64,000 nucleotides of DNA. Origin: Impatiens glandulifera. Its lineage: Eukaryota > Streptophyta > Magnoliopsida > Ericales > Balsaminaceae. Positions 56,044-64,000 of the stretch are shown piece after piece (position 1 is the first letter of the stretch; every line of letters begins with the position of its first letter). The notes under the pieces were generated by a model. It was not told the DNA's origin, made no database searches, and saw nothing but the letters and a program-made list of their open reading frames with translations. The stretch spans positions 26,863,905-26,927,904 of the forward strand of contig NC_061866.1 of the NCBI RefSeq assembly GCF_907164915.1, written 5' to 3'. A program made the position numbers and the translations under genes.

Positions 56044-57428
56044 CTAGAAAATTGTTGTTGACTCCCGTATCCAACAATGCTTTAACCATGTGGTTTTTAC
56101 TTTAGTTTCCACAAATAGTCGTCCTTTCTTCGTGGACTTTGGCTCATGAAACTTTGTTGTAACGACACTAATTATGTTTAACGACCCCAATCGAGCTTTA
56201 TCGTGAAGGTATTCTTGCTCCTCCATCAATGTTGATAGTTTGTTCTTCATAGGGCACTCTCTTGCTTTGTGCGGACCTACACAAAAGAAACACTTTATTT
56301 GGAGTTACTCTCCACATTTCTCATCCCAATCTTCTCTACCATTGGGTTTGGTAGGCTTAACTGGGTCTTTATTATTGTAGATATGGTTTCCACCATTTTC
56401 CCCCTTGTCATTCCTCTCATAGGTCAACTTTGGTTTCTCTTGCCTTCTCATTTCGACAAGTGATTAAGTCACGGCAATAGCGATGTTTAAATCTTGGACA
56501 CCACGTCATTCCAACTCCAGCTTCGCCCACATTTGTAGACCATTAGTGAAGGCGAACAAGGCTTCGTCATCTAAATAGTTAGGAATTTCAAGAAGAGTAA
56601 CGATGAACTCCTTGACATACTCCTTGATACTCCCTCTATGTGAGAGTCATCGCAACTTGGCCCTTGCTTCTCGAATGGCGTTTTCGGATAGAATTGTCTC
56701 TTAAGTTCCTCATTGAATTCACCCCGGGTATTGATAAAACATAGACCTCTTTCTATGTCACTACTTCTTCTCCTTCACCACAACATTGTGGTGTCTTATA
56801 GGTATGTCGTGGAAGTATATATCTTCCTCGCCTCTTCTACTAGGCTGATTGCTTTGAAATACTGGTCCAGACTCCATAAGATGTTGTCGATCTCCTTCGC
56901 ATTCTTCTCGCCTAAATACGCTTTAGGCCTTGGAACGTCTATCATTATCGGATTGGAGACTCCTACAGGTGCACGTCTGTACTCTTGTGCAACCGCCTTC
57001 TTGAGTAACACCACATCTTCTTCGGTGGCTTGTAATTTAGATGAAATTACCTCGAGTTTTTTGGTCAAGGTATTTATTTCACCAAGGAGGGTCTGCTCCA
57101 CGATCTGAGTTTTCTCTTGACATTTGGACAAGCCTTCATTTAGGGCACCTTGCATTCCTTCTCGGAGCTTGTCTGTCTCCTTCTCAAGCTCGACAATGCA
57201 TTCTTCTATGTCCCCAGCATTATCTTGTATGTACGCTACGGTGAGTTCTACCTTCTCCAACCTGGCGATAATGTCAAAGATAACGTCTCTTGATCTCTCT
57301 CTTTCTTTGGTAGTTTTGGATCCTCCCGCCTGAACTTTGCTAGAGTTCCTACCATCTTCTCTGGTCCCGTGGGGAAGATTCTTTACTACGTCCACAACCT
57401 TTGAATTTTCATCTGATCTCTTCGTCAT
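56044..57428 (-). pseudogene. gypsy gag and start of protease
   Basis: ATG at 57428 opens 210 residues with a long coiled coil (ARLEKVELTVAYIQDNAGDI; LLGEINTLTKKLEVISSKLQ) followed by the retrotransposon gag start RPKAYLGEKNAKEIDNILW. Broken frames then give SSDIERGLCFIN and ELKRQFYP, and a zinc-knuckle-like CFFCVGPHKARECPMKNKL near 56270. The protease start around 56060 (WLKHCWIRESTTIF) has lost its D-[ST]-G triad. Confidence 0.8.
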
Positions 57429-57432
57429 TTCA

Positions 57433-57444
57433 TCTCTGGTACCA
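57433..57444 (-). other. Primer-binding site of the gypsy element
   Basis: The minus strand reads TGGTACCAGAGA next to the 5' LTR, close to the initiator-Met type TGGTATCAGAGC. Confidence 0.7.
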
Positions 57445-57446
57445 AT

Positions 57447-57956
57447 TGTGACGAGCTCAGTCTTTCCACTGACGATCTGTGCGACACTAGTTATGATCTT
57501 CGCAAGAACGAGTAACTAGTCAACCTTACTCGATGTAACACTCGACGTTTAATAGAATTGACACAAGAATTCTAGAAAGAGAGTAAACTCTTACAAAGAA
57601 TAAAATTATATCACTTGAATACTTGGTGATTTACAATGTAATACCTCACAAGTATTTATATGACTAATTCTAGCTATTACATTAATGACACACTAATTTA
57701 GGACATTCCTTATAAGCTTCAATTATTGATGTACTAATTTAGAGATTCCTTCTAATTGTCAATTAGTGATGCACTAATCAAGAACATTCCTTTTAACTAT
57801 CAATTAGTGATGCACTAATCAAATATATGCCTTTTAACTGTCAATTAGTGATGCGCTAATCAAGCTCATGCCTTCCAGCTAGAATATTCCTTGGGTTGAG
57901 CTTAGGCGGGCTTAAGCCTCCTCCTCTTCTTGGGCCAGGAAGATTGGGACGTGACA
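57447..57956 (-). repeat. 5' LTR of the gypsy element
   Basis: On the plus strand from TGTGACGAGCTCAG to GGGACGTGACA, matching 54633-55141 with scattered substitutions. Confidence 0.9.
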
Positions 57957-58058
57957 ATATTGAGAGGACTTATTTAATGAGGATCTAGTCTTAACATATG
58001 ATCAAAAGACATGTTTTTTTATATATAGTTTTAACATTGCTACTTTTGAAGTGATATT

Positions 58059-58575
58059 TGTTAGGTTTTGCAACATCAAAACTATAGATATTTTAGAAAT
58101 TAAAACTATGACAAATCAGTTATGAAATCGTCAATAACGAACAACAGATTTACCAAAATTGAAATAGCACAAAACAATAACAACACAATATACGTGGTTC
58201 GGTCAAAATCGACATACGTCCACGGGAGGGATAAGTTTCATTAAATCAAATAAATGTCAATAGTAGAAACTTTGATGCTCTACTCTCAATTGAAAGAAGT
58301 TATTCTACTAGGAATGATTGGAATACTCTACAATCAAAAACTCCCCCAACCTCTCTCTTTAGATCAACCAAAGAACAAAAAGCAAGTAGAAAAAACTCTA
58401 GATCTGTTCACTCTCTCTAACCTTACTGTGTTATAAGATAATTACCAAAAAATATATTTATACTCTAACCCATTTTCATAATAGAAATCCCTGACCTGTT
58501 TTTATAATAGAAAACCCTGATCGTTTACTTACTTGAAAGATAAAACTCGACCCAGTAGCTAGGAATACCTCAATA
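58059..58575 (-). repeat. 3' LTR of the deleted copia
   Basis: From TGTTAGGTTTTGC to ACCTCAATA on the plus strand. The adjoining ATTCTCCCCTTTCC (58576-58589) is the polypurine tract on the minus strand. It contains ATACGTGGTTCGGTCAAAAT, shared with the other LTR. Confidence 0.88.
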
Positions 58576-58879
58576 ATTCTCCCCTTTCCGAGCCATTGGA
58601 GAATGTTACTATAAACATTCATCATTTTCACGTTCCTTCCAGAATCATTCCGGCTTTGCACAACATATCTCATGATTGCCTCTTGGCAAGCCCTTTGTCA
58701 TCATATCTAACTCATTCTCATTTGTATGTAGTTTTTCAAGTATAACTCCTTCTTCTCAAGCATTTCACAGATCCAATGGTACCTTCTTTGGATGTGTTTT
58801 GTACGTGAATGTAAACTTAGATTATTGCTCACATGTACAAAACATTATGTGTCACTAAACACCACGAACTTGTCTTGTG

Positions 58880-60780
58880 TTATACTCGTTTCCTTCAATA
58901 ATTTGTTCATCCATCTCATTTTCTTACAATATTTAGTAATGACAATATATTCATCTTCTGTAGTACATAGAACAACACATTTATGTAGACGACACTTCAA
59001 TTATACAGCTCCTCGTTCAAAAGTAAATAGATAACCTGAAGTTGATCTCTTTATGTCAGTATCACCTATCATATCTAAATCGGAAAACAATTCAACATGT
59101 GGCTTTCAAGAACCATAATACAAAGCGTATTTGGAGGTCCCTCAAAGATATATCATTAGCCACTTAACTGTTTCCTAGTGTGTCTTACTGGGATTTGAAA
59201 GGAAACGACTAACTACTCTAACTGCATGAGTTATATCTGGTCTTGTGCAGACCATTGCATACATCAGACTGCCTATTGCTGAAGCATATGGAACCATGCA
59301 CATTTCTTGTCTTTCCTCTTTATTCTTGGGAGCATTCTCTTGTTTATTTTCAAGTGTGTAGCCAATGGACAAGAAACTGAGTTTGCCTTGTCCATACATA
59401 ATCTTTTTAGAATCTTCTCAATATATCTCTCTTGAGACCGCTATAGCTTTTTCTTCACCCGATCACGAATGATATGCATTCCAAGAATTTTTCTTGATTG
59501 ACCCAAGTCTTTCATCTCAAAAGACTTGGCTAAATCATTTTTCACTTGACAGTTTTGAGTTTATCACTCCCTAAAATCATCTTTTCATCAATATATAGGA
59601 GAAGTATAATAAAATCATTAGAATCAAACTTTTGCAAAAAGACACAGTGATCTGTAGACATCTTCATGTACTCATGGATGGTCATGAAGGACTCAAACTT
59701 AAGATACCACTGCCTTGGTGCTTGCTTCAAACCATACATACTTTTGACAAGTTTGCACACCTTGTTTTCCTCACCTTTCTTATTATAACCTTCAGGTTAC
59801 TCCATATAAACATCTTCATCCAAATCACCATGGAGAAATGTAGTCTTGACATTAAGTTGTTCAACCTCAAGATCCATACAAGCAGCGACACCTAACACCA
59901 TCCGGATGGAAGTCATCTTAACTACCGCTGAGAAAAAACTCATTATAATTGATTCCATGCCTCTGGCCAAAACCTTTGATAACTAGCCTAGCCTTGTATC
60001 TTGTCTTGCTATCATCACCTTCTTGCTTGATCTTGTACACTTATTTATTTTATAATACTTTTATGTTCTTTGGTCTTTCAACTAATTCATATGTGTCATT
60101 TTTCAGTAATGACTTCATCTCTACATCCATGGAAGCTAGCCATTTTTTCTTGTGAGCATTCTCAAGAGACTCTTTATAGCATATAGGCTTCCTACAATCA
60201 GTTAGAAGGACATACTTTATAGAAGGGTACTTAGAACTTGATCTTTTCTCCCTAGTAGACCTCCTAAGTACATCTATTTGTTGATTCGGTTGATTTTTAT
60301 CTTCTTAATGAACTTCAAAATCAACCTCCATATTATCACCAATATCAGTTTCTATATCATTTCCATGGTCTACATCTTGACCCTGAGGAACATCATCATC
60401 ACTATCTGAGCCTGAAGTTACATGTGTCCTTGTCTCCTCAACATCATGAGACAACTCAAGATCAGGAAGATCATGTATGTATGCATCAAGTTTCCACCAT
60501 CTTCAAAATTCTCAATAATGTAATCTTCAAGGAATATCACATCTCAAAACCATCTTGTCAACTTCCTCATAATACCCTATCCCCACTTTTCATCACCATA
60601 ATCCGAAAATATGCATTGCTTGGTTTTTGCATCTAGCTTCGACCTTTCATCTTTTGGAACATTCACAAAGGCTCTACAACCAAAAACACGTAAATATTCA
60701 CAATTAACATCTTTACCTGACTATATGCTTTCTACACACTTATTAATCAATGATTTGGAAGGAGAATGATTGATCACACA
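58880..60780 (-). pseudogene. copia integrase tail, reverse transcriptase and RNase H
   Basis: Minus strand, right to left. The integrase tail (about 60760-60460) has SPSKSLINKCVES, EYLRVFGCRAFVNVPKDERS and KLDAKTKQCIF. RT (59760-59542) has MCKLVKSMYGLKQAPRQWYL and LLLYIDEKMILGSD, where the catalytic YVDD is YIDE. RNase H (59399-59175 and onward) has VPYASAIGSLMYAMVCTRPD, then CTTEDEYI and HSRTKHIQRRYHWI further left. Stops and frame shifts occur throughout. Confidence 0.85.
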
Positions 60781-61058
60781 CACTGTTGTGCTCAGATATA
60801 ACACCCTCATTTCCAATTGCTTCATTCAAATCATCTGAAACTAACAGATCACTAATCATCAGTTTTCATTACCTATAGTTTGTACAATTCAGACTCACCA
60901 TATCAGGTCTGTATTTATCCATTATTATTGTCTTAACAATTGATAAAAACTCTAACAAAGAAACTAGCTGATCTCCTCTTTGAATTTCGTCGTGTAACCA
61001 GCATAACACTCTGCTCCAATGTTAAAATAGATAACCAGTCAATACTCTATAATACTAC

Positions 61059-61581
61059 TATTGGGTTTTCCAACATCAAAACTACGGATCTTCTTAGAAA
61101 TAAAACATATGACAAATCAATTTTGAAATCGTCTATAACGAACAACAAATTTACCAAAACTGAAATAGAACAAAATAATAACAACACAATATATGTGGTT
61201 CGGTCAAAATCGACTTACATCCACGAGAGGGATAAGTTTCACTAAATCAAAGAAATGTTAGTAGTAGAAACTTACATACTATGCTCTCAAATAAAAGAAT
61301 TTATTACACTAGGAATAATTGAAATACTCCACAATCAAAAGCTCGCCTAACTTCTCTCTCTGGACCAGCCAAAGAACAAGAAGGAAGTAAAAAAAAATAC
61401 CTAAATCTTTTCACTTTCTCTCAACTTTACTGTGTTTTGAGAAAAATACCAAAAAATATATTTATACTCTAACCCGTTTTTATAACAGAAATCCCTGACC
61501 CATTTTCATAATAGAATACCCTAATCCGTTTACTTACTTGAAAGATAAAAACCCGACTTACTGGCAATAAACACTTCAACA
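61059..61581 (-). repeat. 5' LTR of the deleted copia
   Basis: From TATTGGGTTTTCCAAC to CACTTCAACA on the plus strand. The primer site just inside it is decayed (minus strand GTAGTATTATAGAG resembles GTGGTATCAGAG only loosely). Confidence 0.85.
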
Positions 61582-62194
61582 ATATTTATATTTATTTTAT
61601 ATATTTTTTCTTAAAATAATTAATATCTACTTCTTTTGCGGATCTTGATCCAATATATTCACCATAAATTGCTTCTTCTTTTTTTGTTATCATTTCATAG
61701 CGTTTGTAATGTTGATAGAAGATTTATTTGACAAAGGGGTGATAAGGAGGATGAAAGTTTAATTCCATAACTAATTTTTGTAAATTTTATAAATATTGAA
61801 TTATATTTATAATATTATATATAAATATAATAAAATCTCAAGTTTTAATGTTTGATGATGTCATATCTCTACTAATTTACAAATAGGGTGTGTTTCGTAA
61901 CCCTAAAATTGGCATTGGAATTGAAATTAGAGGGTCCAATTAAAATTCTTATGTTTGGTTGACACTTTAATATTAAGAATTGGAATTAGAATTTGAATTC
62001 CAATGAAATTCAATACAGTGAAATTTTATAGTTCCTAATTCCAATCTTTTTACGTCGGAATTGTAATTTCAATTTTCTTTTATATATTTTTTTAACAAAA
62101 TAATTTTTTTTTATTATTTAAAACACGATTAAAGTTTTCAATCGATAATATTTGTTTTTGAAATTTAGAATTTTAAAATATTGAACCGATATTT

Positions 62195-63175
62195 TTGTTA
62201 GTCGAGTAAGTTTAACGACACATTTTTTATACGTTTAACACGTTTTTGACATGTTTAACACATTTTTCACACATTAAAACACTTTTATGTCACGTTTAAC
62301 ACGTTTTCAACATGTTTAACACGTTTTTCACACGTTTAACATGTTTTCATGTTTTTGGCACGTTTAACATGTTTTTTACATGTTGAACACATTAATCACG
62401 TTTTTGGCACGTTTAACACATTTTGATACATTTAACACGTTTTCACGTCTTTGACACGTTTAACATGATTTTCACGTTTTTGACACGTTTAACACGTTTT
62501 TGACACGTTTAATACATTTTCATACATCTTTCACATTTTGGCACGTTTAACAAAATTTTCACATATTTGGCACGTTTAACATGTTTTTGACACGTTTAAC
62601 ATGTTTTTGACACGTTTAACATGTTTTTGACACGTTTAACATTTTCATATTTTTAACACGTTTTCAACACATTAACACGTTCATCATGTTTTTGGCACTT
62701 TTCACACATTTTTTTAACGTGTTTGACACATTAAACACGTTTTTAACACCTTTTTCACACGTTTTGGCACGTTTTTCATGTATTGACACGTTTAACAAGT
62801 TTTTCACATATTTGGCATGTTTTCACGTTTTGACACGTTTTTGACACATTTTTAACACATTAAACATGTTTATCATGGTTATAGCACGTTTAACATGTTT
62901 TGACACGTTTAATACGTTTTTCACACGTTTAATATTTTTCAAATTTTTAACACATTTAATACGTTTTTTTTACATGTTTAACATATTTTTAACATATTTA
63001 ACACGTTTTTCACATTTTTAACAAGTTTTGGCATGTTTAACACATTTTTTTGCATGTTTAACATTTTTGATAAAATTGGGCACATTTATCACATTTTCAC
63101 ATGTTTAATACGTTTTGGCCGTTTAACACACTTATAGAACATTTAATATTTTTTGTTTGTTTAATGAATTAAGTT
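62195..63175 (+). repeat. CACGTTTAACACG tandem array, left arm
   Basis: Dozens of imperfect 10-20-bp units combining CACGTTTAACA and GTTTTTGACA or GTTTTTCACA. Confidence 0.9.
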
Positions 63176-63424
63176 ATTTTTGAAAATTAATAGGGTTTAC
63201 CATATTCAAGACTTTATTTTGTATGAATGATTTAAATATAATTTCAATAATTCATATTAATCTCACATTTTATTTCTTCAACTAATTTAGTAATTAAAAT
63301 ATTAAAATAATATAAAAAAACAAAATTATGTTAAACGGATAAATAAATAACGTATAATAATGTCAAAGACATATTAGACGAAGTAAAAAATAAATTAAAT
63401 GGGCCGAAAAATTTAAATGTTTCA

Positions 63425-64000
63425 CAACTATGTTAAACGGACCAAAACGTGGTAAACATGTTAAAAACGTATTAAAATGTCAAAATGTGTCAAAAGTACC
63501 AAAACGTATTAAATGTGCCATTAAACATGTCAAAACATGTTAAACGTGTTAAATGTGCTAAAAATGTGTTAAACATGCCAAAAAATAGGTTAAAACTTGT
63601 GAAATATGTTAAACGTGTCAAAAACGAATTAAATGTGCCAAAACGTGTGAAACGTGTGAGAATGTCAAAAACATGTTAAACGTGCCAAAAACGTGAAAAA
63701 TGTGTTAAACATGCAAAAAAACGTGGAAAACGTGTTAAACGTGCCAAAACGTGTTTAATATTCTAAAAATATGTTAAACGTACCAAAAATATGTTATATT
63801 ATCAAAACGTGTTAAACGTGTTAAATGTGTCAAAATGTGTAAACGTGCTAATCATGCCAAAACATGTTAAACGTGCCAAAAACGTAAAAAACACGTTAAA
63901 CGTGTAAATAGCGTGTGAAAAATATGTTAAACGTGTTAAACATGTCAAAACGTGTTAAACGTGCCAAAACCGTGTGAAAACGTGTTAAACATGTCAAAAA
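63425..64000 (-). repeat. CACGTTTAACACG tandem array, inverted right arm
   Basis: The plus strand shows TGTTAAACGTG and CCAAAAACGTG units throughout, the reverse complement of the left arm, continuing past the end of the window. Confidence 0.9.

Larger units (their letters stand above)
54633..57956 (-). mobile_element. Internally deleted Ty3/gypsy element
   Basis: Two LTRs of about 510 bp (54633-55141 and 57447-57956) enclose 2.3 kb. A polypurine tract lies beside the left LTR and a primer site beside the right, so it reads on the minus strand. Gag, the protease and both edges of pol remain, but the RT, RNase H and integrase core are missing. The flanks share ATAT, a 4-5-bp AT-only TSD. Possibly a chromovirus, judged from the gag and integrase tail. 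Confidence 0.88.
58059..61581 (-). mobile_element. Internally deleted Ty1/copia element (TSD ATATT)
   Basis: LTRs of 517 and 523 bp enclose 2.5 kb on the minus strand. ATATT flanks both sides (58054-58058 and 61582-61586). Only the integrase tail, RT and RNase H remain; gag, the protease and the integrase core are gone. The terminal CA or TG of each LTR has mutated on its inner side. Confidence 0.9.
61886..64000. mobile_element. Foldback-like element or long inverted tandem array, open at the window edge
   Basis: A possible terminus GGGTGTGTTTCGTAACC at 61886 is followed by short GGAATTGGAATTAG-type repeats. From about 62195 to 63175 the plus strand is a degenerate array of CACGTTTAACACGTTTTTGA units (20-bp period clearest at 62575-62640). 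After an AT-rich centre (63180-63420), the same units return as their reverse complement, CGTGTTAAACGTGCCAAAAA, to the window end. No coding sequence is seen. Long inverted repeats built from short tandem units define foldback transposons; the family is unknown. Confidence 0.6.

Noticed and set aside
61447..61560. Host gene or promoter near the copia LTRs (ATACGTGGTTCGGTC etc.)
   Set aside because: The same sequence occurs in both LTRs at 58.2 and 61.2 kb, so it belongs to the element.
63485..63679. 64-residue frame rich in VKRVK and NVPK
   Set aside because: It is a translation of the CGTGTTAAACGTGCCAAAA array, not a protein gene.

Overview
The window is plant nuclear DNA, almost certainly from a eudicot. 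It is AT-rich and contains hallmark plant transposon families: Sirevirus-like and other Ty1/copia elements, a Ty3/gypsy element, plant L1-type LINEs with DUF4283 ORF1, nested CACTA elements, a Mutator-like element carrying DUF1985-Ulp1, and a tRNA-type SINE. I recognise no host gene, tRNA, rRNA or organellar insert. The order of insertion can be read from target-site duplications (TSDs) and nesting. Species cannot be determined; the extra ORFs of the first copia element recall Lamiales (for example Gesneriaceae) retroelements, but that is recollection, not proof.

Layout. 1-11926 (minus): a long Sirevirus-like copia element with a 1270-bp 5' LTR on the right, decayed gag-pol, and, downstream of pol, three related ORF units each with its own TATA-like box; its 3' LTR lies off the left edge. 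It sits in an L1-type LINE (11927-~16500, plus) whose endonuclease is missing. 17587-24532: a CACTA element (TSD TAG) with a second, different CACTA inside it (17925-22349, TSD TAT), which itself holds an ORF1-only LINE. 24834-24978: a SINE. 25022-30917: a decayed copia element with matching LTRs (TSD ATAAT). 31955-40366: a young Mutator-like element (86-bp inverted termini with one difference) with convergent genes: an intact three-exon transposase and a DUF1985-Ulp1 protease gene broken by a stop and a frameshift. Clusters of a short GCGTCA-type motif fill its noncoding parts.

41.3-42.5 kb: one end of a third CACTA family. 44.05-46.43 kb: a second ORF1-only LINE of the same family as the one inside the inner CACTA. 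46531-48056: a solo LTR (TSD GAGTT) built round a ~37-bp minisatellite. 48171-53693: a complete but broken copia element (TSD AGTGT) hit by a 5'-truncated LINE. 54633-57956: an internally deleted gypsy element. 58059-61581: an internally deleted copia element (TSD ATATT). 61.9 kb to the end: a foldback-like region in which short CACGTTTAACACG-type tandem repeats on one side are mirrored as their reverse complement on the other.

Most elements are dead. The only gene here that looks translatable over its full expected length is the Mutator-like transposase (40058-36987). The most interesting observations are the three promoter-bearing ORF units in the Sirevirus-like element, the motif clusters throughout the Mutator-like element, the two half-LINEs lacking ORF2, and the foldback array at the right edge.
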